Below, piece by piece: positions 13,657 to 22,904 of a stretch of 29,424 nucleotides of DNA; positions within the stretch are counted from its first letter, which is position 1; every line of letters begins with the position of its first letter. Origin of the DNA: a virus; IMG/VR virus record IMGVR_UViG_3300042934_000187, positions 1 to 29,424 of that record; one strand, 5' to 3'. Position numbers and translations under genes: made by a program. The notes beneath the pieces were generated by a model, which was not told the DNA's origin, made no database searches, and saw nothing but the letters and a program-made list of their open reading frames with translations.

Positions 13657-16428
13657 TCAGCTATCGGTGGTCATACCGGGAGCCACAGCTGCCCGGAACC
13701 GCTTCGGAGGCTTCCCGCCGCTGGACGACGCAGGCAGCTGGTTCGCCGTCGTATCGACGAACGCCAGGCCGTCCTTGAGCATCTTGTCCAGCCGGGCCCG
13801 GATGCGCTTCTCCGGCATCGAGTCCGTACGGTCCTGGAGGAGGACGTACAGGTCGTTCGCGCTCATCGCCGCGTCAGCCTTGCTGAGGGCCTTCCAGATG
13901 GTCCGGATCTCCTCGTCCATGGTGCGCTCGGCCTTGTCCGTCTTTTCGGTCTCCAGCGAGTCGATCTCCCCCTGAAGGTCGATCGACGAGCGCTCCCTGG
14001 AGAAGATCGTGTTCACCTTGCCGTCGCCGCTCGTGGAGTCGTACGTGACGTACGCGGCCAGCTTGTCGCCCTCTCCGGCGTATCCCTGGTTGTCCTTCTT
14101 CAAGACCAGCTTCACAAGGCCCTTGACCCCGATGGTCGGCTTTACGACGACCTCTGCGTTGTACAGAGCGCCCTGCATGGCGGCGAACATGCGGTTCGAC
14201 CCCGCCATGCGGTCCTGGTTTTCGTGGCCGACGTGTCCGAGGAAGAACCCGACCGCTCCACGAACCGTGAACGGCTGCATGAGCGTGCGCAGGACGAGGT
14301 CGGTGCCAGAGGGATGGTTTACCTCGCCGCCGAGCGCTGAGATGGCGGGGGTCAGCGCGTCGAGGGTGACCAGGCCGACGTTCGCCGTGAAGTCGTCGCC
14401 CACCTTGCGCTCCAGCTCCTCGACGGACCGGACGACGCGGAACTGATTTACGAGCTGGTCGCGTGTGACACCGGCGTCCACCAGACGACGGATGATCATA
14501 GGGTTGGCGTTGTTGTCGAACTCCCAGTGCAGGACGTTCTTACCGTTGCGCATCGCCTCGACCTGAAGGCGGGCCTGGATGATCGACTTTCCGATGCCAG
14601 ACTTGCCGTAGATACCGTTCGTGGTGCCCTCGTAGAACAGGCCACATGAGTCGTCGGCGAGGTACCCGAACATCGGTCGTCGGTCAGTCGTGTCTCCGGC
14701 TTCGATCAGGTCGAAGATGTCCCCGAAATCGTCCTCGGGCTCCTCGACGCGAAGCTCTTCAGCGCGGCGCTTCTGGGCCTGCTCGCGTCCCAGGATCTGC
14801 TCGTACGCCCGGACTTCCCAGGAGGGACGGTACGTAGGGTCCTTGAGGGCCTTGGCGGCTTCGATCTGGTTGGCCGTGATGATCGCCTGGCGGCGGGCCA
14901 GCTCGTCGTTGAGGGCCATCTGTCCACCGAGGACATAGTCCTCAGTGGAGTCTTCGGAAGGAGAGGAAGAGGGAACAGGAGGAAGTTCCTCGATCCTCTG
15001 CCCCGGAACGGGAGCTTCCATGACGGTCTCCTTCTCAGTTCCCCGGCCGAACCCTTCCGACCTCAAGTAGCGGGCGCACAGGGAGAGCGCTTCCCGGCCC
15101 GTGAGCATCTCTCCGGTCGTTTCGTTCACGCAGAACCTGGTGGCAGCCAGGTACTGGTACGGATCGACGTACTGACGGTGGAACCCGCCCTCGTCGCGCG
15201 TGACGCCGAGGAGGCCGGGTGCGGAATCGGAGAAGGGGAAGATCTTGGGGCGTCCCTCGTCCTCGTTGTGGCCGAAGGTCCCGGACTGTCCGTCCTTGAT
15301 CTCCTTGTCGGGCCGGGTGAGGTTCTCGACGGGTCCGGCCCAGGAGTGGTGGGTCCAGCCGTCGTCGGCGAGCTGCTGACGGAACCGTCCGTCGGCCCAC
15401 ATGTGGGCGTTGTACGCGTCCCAGGGGGTGTTGCCGTCGACCTGGCCTTCGAAGCCCTGCGCGGACGTCTGGTAGGACTTCTGGGGCTCCTCGGGGAGCA
15501 GCGAGGCCAGCTCGTCCAGCGTGTACGTGGCGCCGGTGTAGTCGGCGTACACGGCCTTGGGGTCGTAGGCGTGGTCGGACTTGCGGTTCACGGATCCGGG
15601 CAGACGCATGAGCCGGTCGAGGTTGCCAACGCTGTCGTGGCTCCAGCCGTGCTTCTTCGCAGCCTGGACGGCTCCGTGCTGCCAGCGGTCAGAAGCCCGC
15701 TGCACGCGGTTGAAGAGGTCGATTCCTTCGGGGCCGTCGGGAATGATGATCGGCTCGTCGAAGAGCCACAGGCCGTTGATGCCTCCACCGGTCATCCAGG
15801 TGACCGACGGTTCGGGGTATCCGGCCTCGGCCCATACCTGTCGGACAGACCTCTCGTCCGGGGGGTTGGGGAGCTTCTTGGCGTCCTTCTTGTGCCCCTT
15901 GGTCCCGAAGTCTCCGTCGAGCCAGAACCCTATGACGGAGCGAATGTTCTTGGCTCCTCCGCGTCCTCCGCACAGCTCGGGACCGACGTGCGCAAGGGTT
16001 GTCATGCGGACGTACCAGGCATCAACCTTGTGGTGCTCGACGTCACTGACGTTGCGTGAGAGGAGACCCTGACGGTCCCCCACTGCGACGAAATCTGCGA
16101 TGAGTTCCTTGTTGACGGTACGTTCAGTGCCGTTGTCGTCAACGTACTCACGACCCATACGGAAGAAGTACGGCTGGGGCGTGCGCTTCCCCTCGACGAA
16201 GGCGCAGACCTCGATGTAACCCGGGATGTCTCCGAGGGTCATTCCGAGGAACCTGGAGACCTCGGAGGTGTTGATCCCGGGGTCATCCTTGATAACGATC
16301 TTGGTGGTGCGTTCGTCGACCTGCGTGGGTACGCTGTCGTTAGAAGATGTAACGATCTCGGCGTTTCGGGTTGACGAACCAGCGTCAGAGGTTGACAGAT
16401 CGTTCGACGGGTCGGTAACTTCAGACAC
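13657..16428 (-). CDS. Replication protein: primase-polymerase plus RecA-like helicase
   Basis: This 923-aa initiator starts replication of the element. After a polar 50-residue tail, residues 140-300 match the archaeo-eukaryotic primase/polymerase fold: metal-binding FWLDGDFG (about 168-175), TGGGINGLWLF (about 213-223) and NLDRLMRLPGSVNRK (about 269-283). A linker with charged helices (about 490-570) leads to a RecA/DnaB-type ATPase with Walker A YGKSGIGKS (about 607-615) and Walker B LVTLDAL (about 685-691). GHVGHENQDRMAGSNRM resembles the arginine/DNA-contact region of RepA-like helicases. The C-terminal 100 residues look like a winged helix. Fusions of this kind drive plasmid, integrative-element and some phage replication. 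The GTG at 16428 follows AAGAAGG. It is monocistronic between two terminators and its 3' end faces the candidate origin. Confidence 0.9.
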   Translation of the reverse strand: MSEVTDPSNDLSTSDAGSSTRNAEIVTSSNDSVPTQVDERTTKIVIKDDPGINTSEVSRFLGMTLGDIPGYIEVCAFVEGKRTPQPYFFRMGREYVDDNGTERTVNKELIADFVAVGDRQGLLSRNVSDVEHHKVDAWYVRMTTLAHVGPELCGGRGGAKNIRSVIGFWLDGDFGTKGHKKDAKKLPNPPDERSVRQVWAEAGYPEPSVTWMTGGGINGLWLFDEPIIIPDGPEGIDLFNRVQRASDRWQHGAVQAAKKHGWSHDSVGNLDRLMRLPGSVNRKSDHAYDPKAVYADYTGATYTLDELASLLPEEPQKSYQTSAQGFEGQVDGNTPWDAYNAHMWADGRFRQQLADDGWTHHSWAGPVENLTRPDKEIKDGQSGTFGHNEDEGRPKIFPFSDSAPGLLGVTRDEGGFHRQYVDPYQYLAATRFCVNETTGEMLTGREALSLCARYLRSEGFGRGTEKETVMEAPVPGQRIEELPPVPSSSPSEDSTEDYVLGGQMALNDELARRQAIITANQIEAAKALKDPTYRPSWEVRAYEQILGREQAQKRRAEELRVEEPEDDFGDIFDLIEAGDTTDRRPMFGYLADDSCGLFYEGTTNGIYGKSGIGKSIIQARLQVEAMRNGKNVLHWEFDNNANPMIIRRLVDAGVTRDQLVNQFRVVRSVEELERKVGDDFTANVGLVTLDALTPAISALGGEVNHPSGTDLVLRTLMQPFTVRGAVGFFLGHVGHENQDRMAGSNRMFAAMQGALYNAEVVVKPTIGVKGLVKLVLKKDNQGYAGEGDKLAAYVTYDSTSGDGKVNTIFSRERSSIDLQGEIDSLETEKTDKAERTMDEEIRTIWKALSKADAAMSANDLYVLLQDRTDSMPEKRIRARLDKMLKDGLAFVDTTANQLPASSSGGKPPKRFRAAVAPGMTTDS

Positions 16429-16498
16429 GTAGGTGCCCTTCTTCGTGCGTAACTGGCGTGGAAACCGAGTTCGATGCGTCGATTGGGCGGTAACGAAT

Positions 16499-16530
16499 AA
16501 CCCCCGAGCCTTCCTACCAGGCCGGGGGTT
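16499..16530 (-). terminator. Terminator of the virion operon
   Basis: AACCCCCG-AGCC pairs with GGCC-GGGGGTT around a short loop, between the last virion-operon gene (stop 16621) and rep. T-rich sequence flanks it on both sides, so it may act bidirectionally. The remaining gap (16531-16620 and 16429-16498) must hold the rep promoter, but I see no clear -35/-10 pair. Confidence 0.8.
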
Positions 16531-16620
16531 TCGTTTTGCCTACCGAGCCTCGCGCGCCAGAGTACCCTCGCTTGATCACCTGCGTCAAGACGTAGTGTAT
16601 TCAACGCCGGTGACGACAGA

Positions 16621-16875
16621 TCACCCGCCAAGCAGCGTGACGAGCCCGCCAGCGCCACCGCCGAGGAAAACCCCGGCACCCATGGCGAACCACTTCGTCT
16701 TCTCCAGCGCGCTGACCCTCGTCTGAAGGTCGTCGATCGCGGCATTCGTCCGCTTGTCGGACTCCACGAGCATGCTCAGCTTCCCGTCGATTCCGACGAG
16801 CTTGGACTCCATCGACCCCTGGAGCTTGGTAATGGCCAGCTCCAGTGCGAGGTCGGGAGTGGGCGGAATAGACAC
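16621..16875 (-). CDS. Coiled-coil protein with C-terminal membrane helix, XhlA/holin-like candidate
   Basis: This 84-aa protein starts at GTG 16875 after AGGGGGA. Residues 10-60 form an amphipathic helix with heptad spacing (ESKLVGIDGKLSMLVE, AAIDDLQTRVSALEKTK). Residues 62-83 are a hydrophobic Gly-rich span (WFAMGAGVFLGGGAGGLVTLL). Coiled coil plus single C-terminal membrane helix is the architecture of XhlA-type lysis proteins and some holin-associated proteins. It is the last gene of the virion operon, the usual place for lysis functions. No endolysin follows. It is the best lysis candidate, but a membrane-anchored tail or chaperone protein remains possible. Confidence 0.8.
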   Translation of the reverse strand: MSIPPTPDLALELAITKLQGSMESKLVGIDGKLSMLVESDKRTNAAIDDLQTRVSALEKTKWFAMGAGVFLGGGAGGLVTLLGG

Positions 16876-16885
16876 AAGAGTCCCC

Positions 16886-17284
16886 CTAGTCCAGATTAAA
16901 TATGGCCTGCAAGCGCAGGTTGGCGTTGGTGTTGATGGTGTCCGAGGCGGTCCGCAGGGTGACGACACCGTCCGTCCCCATGACGAACCCGCCGGACTCC
17001 GCCCCCGAGTCCCACTGCCCTGAGATGGTCGAGTGCTGCGGACGCCACCCGGACGGGGCCGTGCAGACCGTGGTGTCCGTGGTGTTGCCGGTGGTCGCGG
17101 TGATCCCGACACCCGTGTACTCCAGGTACATGTCAAGGATGACGGTGCCTTTGGAGCGGCGCCCGAAGAAGGCGTTGACGGTGAAGTCCGTCGCGGCGGT
17201 CAGGCCGGTCGTCGTCTCGTCGTCGAGCGTGTAGTCGTTCATTCGGTCGGCAGTGATGCGCATGCCCGCAAGCCAGATCGTCAC
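16886..17284 (-). CDS. Small tail/baseplate-associated protein
   Basis: This 132-aa protein starts at GTG 17284 behind GAGGGGGA. It opens with TIWLAGMRITADRMNDYT, a start common to small proteins behind the tail-tip gene in Streptomyces phages and prophages. The rest is beta-rich with many Thr/Gly and a compact strand pattern (GTVILDMYLEYTG, GVVTLRTASDTI). No signal peptide or catalytic motif is visible. It lies 10 bases after the large tail-tip protein. It is probably a virion surface or tail-tip protein; the function is inferred from position and family resemblance. Confidence 0.8.
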   Translation of the reverse strand: MTIWLAGMRITADRMNDYTLDDETTTGLTAATDFTVNAFFGRRSKGTVILDMYLEYTGVGITATTGNTTDTTVCTAPSGWRPQHSTISGQWDSGAESGGFVMGTDGVVTLRTASDTINTNANLRLQAIFNLD

Positions 17285-17294
17285 AGCGTCCCCC

Positions 17295-20048
17295 TCACAG
17301 AACCACGTAGGCAGGCTGGAACAGCCGGACATCTGCGCCCGAACTGTGTGATTTCACAACCCCGTTGACGCTTCGTGTGACCGTGAAGGTCTGGCTGGAC
17401 GAGGTGCCGGTGCACGCCGTCACCGTCATGACCTCGCCGCCCACGACGATGTCGAAGGGGAAGTCGTCGGGGTACGTCGCCGAGTCCACCCACCGGTACG
17501 TCGCCGTGGTGGTCACGTCGATACCGGTCTCGGTGGTGTCCAGGGCCTCGGCCAGCTCGCACCCGTCGGTGTCCACGCGCTCGTAGTCGCCCTCCTCGAC
17601 CTGTCCGGTCAGGTAGGGGTCGTAGGGCACGCAGACGTAGGTGATGTCCCACTCGAACTGAGAGAACGTCTCCTGGTAGCCGATGCACATCAGCTCGATG
17701 TCGTCGGGCGGCAGCCAAGACGGAGGGTTCGTCACGGTGATGCGGTCGCCGACCTCGACGAGGGCCGCGTCCTCCATCAGCTCCGGGTTGCGGGCCAGGT
17801 TGACCCGGACGCTCGGGAAGCGGGCCTTGTCGACGGTTCCCAGGCGGAGCTTCCACCCGGCAATCTGGTCGGCGGCTGCATCAGTGTTCAGGTTCAGTGT
17901 GTGCAGGACGGAGTACCGGCCGATGCCTTCGGGAGGTTCGTTCACCGACATGGCGGTTTCTGTATCGACCGCGTATCCGGTGGCTCCGTACTCCCGTTTG
18001 ACGGCTATGTCGTTGGCGATCCCCTGGTCGTCCTCGACCGGGTCGAAGGGGGCGACCACGTCCGTCTCGTAGTCCAGGGCGAGCCTCGCGCCCTGGTCGT
18101 ACAGGGTGGACCGGTCCCGGTACGCCAGCGCCGTTGAACCGCGACGCTCGAAGAGCAGGCCGCAGTCGGCGTCGGCGCACTCCTGGATCAGGTCCACGAA
18201 CTTCTTTCGGGTCTGCGGCCCGACGGTGATCTGGTCTCCGACCACGCCGGAGACGATGACCGGGATGTCCTCCTCGGACGACAGGCGCTCCATCCGTTCA
18301 CCGGCGGTGTCGCCGACGAACGCCACGGACGGACCCGTGAACGTGGTGTCCGGGGCCGTCCGGAACACGGCCAGGTGTCCTATCCCCATGGCTCCGAGGT
18401 CCGCCGCGTACCCTCCTCCGGGCGGGCTGTGCAGGCGGGACACGCGTCCGATCGTCCCGGCGATCGAGCCGGAGTCGTCGTTGAGACCTGTTCCGTCCAG
18501 GGTGAACCACTGGATGTCCCAGTCGATGTTCCCGCCGTTCTGCTCTGCTCGCACTCGACAGCGTCGCCAGCCCCCGAAGAAGTCTCCTCCGGAGCCGATG
18601 TCGCTGCTGAACAGGGCAGCCCCGTCGGCGTCCTCGCCGCGAAGCCGGGCGTTGGCGTTGTTGAGCATGATGCGCCACGCCTTGACCGTGCCGGTGGTCC
18701 GCACGTACAGCAGGGTCCGCATGGTGGTGTAGTCGGCGGGAATCTTGAAGAGGAATTCGACCTGCCACTCGGTCGACGAGTACGACGGGACCGGGGCGTA
18801 GATCGAGGAGTTTGCGGAGATCTGCGGGAGTGCCGCCGATCCGGCGGGCAGCCCGGAGAACGTCGGGGTTTCGGCGGCGAAGGTCAGGCCCTCGCTGCGT
18901 AGGGGCTTGACGCCGTCGATGGGTGATCCGGAGTCGACGGTGCCGACCTCGTCCTCCATCGGCCAGTACGCGACCACGTCGGCGTTGGCGGGAACAGTTC
19001 GGCGCAGCGCTGACTGAAGTTCAGGCTGGTTCTGCCCGAGCCGTCGCAGTATCCCGGCCGCCTCGATGTGCGTGGTGACGTCGTAACCGCCGGTGTCCCA
19101 GCGCATCGGCCAGGAGGCCACCTCGCCGGTGAATCGGATCTGCCGGTCGGATATGGAGGCGTTTCCTTCCACGGTCCAGGTGCGGCCGGAGGAGTCGCTG
19201 AAGGATGTGGTTCCGGCGCTCTGCGTGGTGAAGTCCGGGTTCGCGACGAGGGTTCCGTCGATGCCGTCGCGCAGCTCGAACTTGTGGACCTTGCCCAGCA
19301 GCTCCTCGAAGGTCAGCGTGGAGATGTCTCCGAGGTGCAGGTCGGCGCTGGAGGAGAAGAGTGAGGTGGTTCCGGAGTTCGTCACGGTGGATCCGAGCTG
19401 GGTCCATGGGCCGCTGATGCTGCGGGCGTAGTAGAACTTCGTGTCGTGCTCGCTCGCCCCGTTGTCGGCGTTAAATGTCACCCGTATCGCGAGACGTCCG
19501 GTGGGTCCGCCCTGGAGGACGTCGGTGGACTCGATGTCCGTGAACGTGGTGCCGTCCTCCGACCAGGAGAACATGAGGGTGCCGCCAGGACCGAGCAGTA
19601 CGCGCCAGGACCGCTGGTTGGTCCCGGCGTTGTACTTCCCCGCCAGCTCGGTGGTGGAGCTGACGTGCCAGTCCTCGATGGACAGCTCCATGCGGATGTC
19701 GATGTCGCTGGTGATGTCGATGGCTGCGGCGTCAGGGGTGGAGGCCCGGTCCCCGGCGTCTCCAGGAAGGTTCAGGTATGGCTCTCCGCCGTTCACCGCC
19801 ACCCGTATGGGGGTGTTGCGCCCCAGGACCCCGTAGTACGGACTGGAGGGGTTCCTGGGGGAGAACCGTCCGTCGGTGTTCTCCAGGGTCAGGGAGCAGC
19901 GTCCGGGGTCCGCAGAGGAGATCTCACGGCCGTACCCGCGCGTGATGGACACGCCCTGGTCGGCTCGGACGTACGACGTAATGTCGGTCCACGTGCCGCC
20001 GATGTTCAGCTCGACCTCGATGTCCAGCGGGGTCTGCGGGAACGCCAT
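17295..20048 (-). CDS. Large tail-tip (minor tail) protein with two lectin-like domains
   Basis: This 917-aa protein begins with a beta-rich hub typical of distal-tail/tip proteins (ELNIGGTWTDITSYVRADQGV, SLTLENTDGRFSPRNPSSPY, about 1-85). A concanavalin-A-like domain at about 90-290 has TPDAAAIDITSDIDI, the DW strand, NQRSWRVLL and WTQLGSTVT. A second one at about 360-575 starts at VVAYWPMEDE. The region about 590-830 resembles tip-protein barrels (KFVDLIQECADADCGLLFERRG). The last 75 residues contain an IVVGGEVMTVTA module that recurs in the connector protein. ATG 20048 follows GGGAGGTAAGCC, directly after the tape measure stop. Lectin domains suggest adsorption to cell-wall glycans; specificity cannot be read. 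Confidence 0.88.
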   Translation of the reverse strand: MAFPQTPLDIEVELNIGGTWTDITSYVRADQGVSITRGYGREISSADPGRCSLTLENTDGRFSPRNPSSPYYGVLGRNTPIRVAVNGGEPYLNLPGDAGDRASTPDAAAIDITSDIDIRMELSIEDWHVSSTTELAGKYNAGTNQRSWRVLLGPGGTLMFSWSEDGTTFTDIESTDVLQGGPTGRLAIRVTFNADNGASEHDTKFYYARSISGPWTQLGSTVTNSGTTSLFSSSADLHLGDISTLTFEELLGKVHKFELRDGIDGTLVANPDFTTQSAGTTSFSDSSGRTWTVEGNASISDRQIRFTGEVASWPMRWDTGGYDVTTHIEAAGILRRLGQNQPELQSALRRTVPANADVVAYWPMEDEVGTVDSGSPIDGVKPLRSEGLTFAAETPTFSGLPAGSAALPQISANSSIYAPVPSYSSTEWQVEFLFKIPADYTTMRTLLYVRTTGTVKAWRIMLNNANARLRGEDADGAALFSSDIGSGGDFFGGWRRCRVRAEQNGGNIDWDIQWFTLDGTGLNDDSGSIAGTIGRVSRLHSPPGGGYAADLGAMGIGHLAVFRTAPDTTFTGPSVAFVGDTAGERMERLSSEEDIPVIVSGVVGDQITVGPQTRKKFVDLIQECADADCGLLFERRGSTALAYRDRSTLYDQGARLALDYETDVVAPFDPVEDDQGIANDIAVKREYGATGYAVDTETAMSVNEPPEGIGRYSVLHTLNLNTDAAADQIAGWKLRLGTVDKARFPSVRVNLARNPELMEDAALVEVGDRITVTNPPSWLPPDDIELMCIGYQETFSQFEWDITYVCVPYDPYLTGQVEEGDYERVDTDGCELAEALDTTETGIDVTTTATYRWVDSATYPDDFPFDIVVGGEVMTVTACTGTSSSQTFTVTRSVNGVVKSHSSGADVRLFQPAYVVL

Positions 20049-20051
20049 GGC

Positions 20052-22301
20052 TTACCTCCCCAGGGCGATCTGGACGTCGCCGCCGCGTACACGGACGGCC
20101 TTGCGGATGATTTCGACGATGAAGTCGTCCATCTGGGTGCCGCCGGACCGGACTTCCAGGACGACGTGGCCTGAAGAGTCACCGCCCTGGGCGAACATCC
20201 GGCGCGTGTCGTCGTTGCTTCGCACGCGGCTTCCAGGGGCGAGGTCGACCAGCTCGGGTCCACGCTCACCAACGAGGGTGAGGTTGTTGCGCGCCCCTCC
20301 GGTGGCGGCGGTTCCGACGATGCCGCCGTGGGCGAAGCCGAGGAAGTCGGCGGCCTTGCCGATGGCGTTGACGGCGACATTTACGGACCCGACGGTGGCA
20401 CCGGAGAGGCTGCGGATCGTTCCCCAGAACGACGAGGTGTCGGCCTTGACCGGGGACGTCTTGGAGGGCGCCTTGGCGCGGAAGACAGACGCCATCTTGT
20501 CGTCGAAGTCGCTCTTGTCGCCCTTGAAGTGCGAGGTCTTCGAGGAGGTCATGTTGCGCAGGGCTTCCTCTGCCTCGGCGACCTTTTCCTTCCAGTTCTT
20601 GATGTTGGCGGTCAGTTCGGCGCGCTTACCGGGGGGCAGGTTCTTGTCCGAGAGTTGCTCCTTGGCGTCCTCGATCTGAGTGTTCCAGTTCGAGATGTCC
20701 AGGCGGAGCTTGTTCTCCTGGAGCTTCGGGGTGACCTTCTCCGCGAACTCCTCGGACTTCTCCTGAGCAGCGGTGAGGCCGTCGATGAACTTGCCCTTGA
20801 AGGTCTCGAATGCCTCCTTGGCGCCCTTCAGCTTGTCGCCGATGCCGGGGATCCATCCGAACGCGGTGGCCGCGCCGGTGATGATGGCGTCCAGGGCGGT
20901 GAGGGCGCCGATGGACATCATGCGGAAGCCTTCGATCAGCAGGGGGAGGGCGTTGACCCCGAAGATCACCATGTCCATGATCGCCTGCGAGATCATGCGG
21001 AAGACTTCCCGGATCTCGGCGCGGTGGTTGTTTGCCCAGTTCGACAGGTCGGTCAGCTTGCCGTTGAAGGCGTCGACCTTCTCTCCGGCGCCGGTCATCT
21101 CGGAGAAGGTGGAGATGAAGGGGCCAGCAATGTAGCTGCCCAGATCCTTCATCAGGGGAAGGATGACCTTCAGGGTGTCGAACATGTTCTTGAGGGGGAT
21201 CACCGCGATGCGCGCGGCGAACTCCAGGCCCTCGCCCAGGGCCTTGATGAGGGGGCGCAGGACCCCTGTGGATTCGTCCATGGCTTCGGAGGCGGATCCA
21301 AATGCGGGCGCCAGAACATTGAGAGCGGGAACGACGGCGTCCATGATGGCCGCCGCGAGGTCACCGAAGAACCGGAACAGAGATCCGAGGATGGGCCCGA
21401 AGGTGTCGGCGAGCGCGCCCGAGAGGCGGCCGAAGGCGGGCAGCACCAGGTTGATGGCGTCGAAGAGGCCCTCGAACATCTTGGCGGAGCCCTCGATGCC
21501 CTGCTCCAGCCCCTTGAACATGCCGGGCAGTCCGATGCTCAGGACGTCGTTGATACCTCCGCCGAGGGCGTCCAGGGTGGGCTTGGACTTGGCGCCGAAG
21601 TCCAGGAAGCTCTGCGTCAGCGTGCCCAGGGAGGAGCCGAACTCCTTGAACCACTCGGAGCCCAGCTTCACGTTCTGGAGCAGTGCCTTCTGGAAGGCGG
21701 GGGACTTGGCGAACTTACCGGCCTTCTCCGCCATGTCGCCCATGGCTTCGCCCGCGATGGAAACAGCGGGCTCCAGCTCCTTCATGGCGACCTTCAAGTC
21801 CTTGAACATGGACTTGACGCCCGGCATGATCGCCTTCGAGGCAGCCTTCTGGAGACCCTCCAGTTCGGGCTTGAGGCTCTTCGCCTCCTCCTTGATGTCG
21901 TCCATGGCGAGCGCGACGACACCTCCGGCCGCGCCCAGGCCCAGCAGCATCGGGGCGAAAGCGCCGATGGCGGGCAGGGCGGACATGCCGATGACGGCGG
22001 AGACACTGCTGAGGGCCGCCGCGAGTCCGGCGCCGCCCGCTCCCCCGCTACCGAGGGATCCGGCGGCGTTGGTGGCCGCCGCCTGCATGGCGCCGAAGTT
22101 CTGGATGATCGTATTGCCCGAGTTGGTGATGGTCTGGGCAACTGAGCTGAAGCTGTTGTGCGTGCTGTTGTCGAAGCTGTTGAACGTGTTGTTGGTGGTG
22201 TTGACCTGCCGCCGGATCTGCTGGAGGCCAGCGTTGACGGCGGCCAGTCCTGCACCGGTCTGGTTGTTGACCGTTACGGTGACGGTCACGTTGTTAGCCA
22301 T
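20052..22301 (-). CDS. Tape measure protein
   Basis: This 749-aa protein sets tail length; at about 1.5 angstrom per residue the tail would be near 110 nm. It has the usual Asn/Ser/Thr-rich N-terminus, then hydrophobic segments (GMSALPAIGAFAPMLLGLGAAGGVVAL, about 105-135). A long helical middle with repeated Pro-hinged motifs (VLPAFGRLSG, VVPALNVLAP, MFDTLKVILPLM) follows. A charged coiled coil lies at about 540-630, and the C-terminus has the phage-typical VGERGPELVDLAPGSRV. It overlaps the end of the frameshifted tail chaperone by 8 bases. No peptidoglycan hydrolase motif is evident, although such domains can be embedded in tape measures. Confidence 0.95.
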   Translation of the reverse strand: MANNVTVTVTVNNQTGAGLAAVNAGLQQIRRQVNTTNNTFNSFDNSTHNSFSSVAQTITNSGNTIIQNFGAMQAAATNAAGSLGSGGAGGAGLAAALSSVSAVIGMSALPAIGAFAPMLLGLGAAGGVVALAMDDIKEEAKSLKPELEGLQKAASKAIMPGVKSMFKDLKVAMKELEPAVSIAGEAMGDMAEKAGKFAKSPAFQKALLQNVKLGSEWFKEFGSSLGTLTQSFLDFGAKSKPTLDALGGGINDVLSIGLPGMFKGLEQGIEGSAKMFEGLFDAINLVLPAFGRLSGALADTFGPILGSLFRFFGDLAAAIMDAVVPALNVLAPAFGSASEAMDESTGVLRPLIKALGEGLEFAARIAVIPLKNMFDTLKVILPLMKDLGSYIAGPFISTFSEMTGAGEKVDAFNGKLTDLSNWANNHRAEIREVFRMISQAIMDMVIFGVNALPLLIEGFRMMSIGALTALDAIITGAATAFGWIPGIGDKLKGAKEAFETFKGKFIDGLTAAQEKSEEFAEKVTPKLQENKLRLDISNWNTQIEDAKEQLSDKNLPPGKRAELTANIKNWKEKVAEAEEALRNMTSSKTSHFKGDKSDFDDKMASVFRAKAPSKTSPVKADTSSFWGTIRSLSGATVGSVNVAVNAIGKAADFLGFAHGGIVGTAATGGARNNLTLVGERGPELVDLAPGSRVRSNDDTRRMFAQGGDSSGHVVLEVRSGGTQMDDFIVEIIRKAVRVRGGDVQIALGR

Positions 22302-22859
22302 ACAGCCCTCCCTCCTGATCCGGCGTTGCTGGCTTGCCCATGTGCTCTATGGCGAGGTACCGGAGGATCTCCGCGTCCTCTGCGAGCAGTTGGCTCGGAA
22401 GACATCCGAACCGCTCGCAGAGGTTGAGGATGAGTTCCGCCTCTACGAGGGGGAGTGGCTTGCCGTTGAAACTTCCATCGGCATTGACGCCTCCAGGGAC
22501 GGCTTGCCACTTGCGGAGTTCTGCTCCAAAGGGGCGGGGACCCCGGCCATCGCGGTGAGCCAGGCGCCGATGATGGTGAGGACGAAGTCGGTGTCGAGCT
22601 TCTTCAGCCCGTCTCGGTCCGTCGGAACGGTGCGTACGCCGTCCTCGGTCAGCTCTTCGAGGTTCCAGGAGACGAGGCAGCCCAGGAAGATGTCGAACAT
22701 CTTCTCGGTGTCCTCGACACTCTCCTGGGTAAGCGACTGGATCCGCTGGATCTCCAGGTAGCCGCCGAGCGGGAGTCCGCGCATCGACACCTGGAGACCC
22801 TCGTATTCGCGGCCTTCGAACTTCAGGTCGTAGGTCTTCGGCGTGATCAGGTAGCCCAT
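22294..22859 (-). CDS. Tail assembly chaperone fusion made by -1 frameshift (gpGT type)
   Basis: Ribosomes that slip back one base at CCCTTTG (22533-22527) read on past the end of the short chaperone to TAA at 22294. The product is 188 aa: 111 residues of the upstream frame and 77 of the second (GAELRKWQAV, then LVEAELILNLCERFGCLPSQ, LLAEDAEILRYLAIEHMGK). The second part resembles the T domain of lambda-type G/GT chaperones, with the FGCLPSQLLAED signature common in actinophages. The fusion ends 8 bases inside the tape measure gene. G and GT coat the tape measure until the tube assembles around it. Confidence 0.85.
22443..22859 (-). CDS. Tail assembly chaperone, unshifted form (gpG type)
   Basis: This 138-aa protein is made when no frameshift occurs. 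The ATG at 22859 has AAGGAGG five bases upstream; an in-frame GTG at 22865 lies within that site and is not used. The body has the strand-rich start YLITPKTYDLKFEGREYEGL and helices (QSLTQESVEDTEKMFDIFL) typical of gpG-like chaperones. The last 27 residues after the slippery site are low-complexity (SMPMEVSTASHSPS), as expected for a short zero-frame tail. Position just before the tape measure is diagnostic. Confidence 0.88.
   Translation of the reverse strand: MGYLITPKTYDLKFEGREYEGLQVSMRGLPLGGYLEIQRIQSLTQESVEDTEKMFDIFLGCLVSWNLEELTEDGVRTVPTDRDGLKKLDTDFVLTIIGAWLTAMAGVPAPLEQNSASGKPSLEASMPMEVSTASHSPS
22527..22533 (-). promoter_or_regulatory. -1 ribosomal frameshift slippery site
   Basis: The minus strand reads C CCT TTG in the chaperone frame, a textbook X XXY YYZ heptamer that re-pairs as CCC TTT after a -1 slip. 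The shifted frame stays open for 77 codons and encodes recognisable chaperone sequence. Confidence 0.85.
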
Positions 22860-22904
22860 GGGCACCTCCTTACGTCAGGGGCATGACATCCCATAAAGGG
22901 ACAA

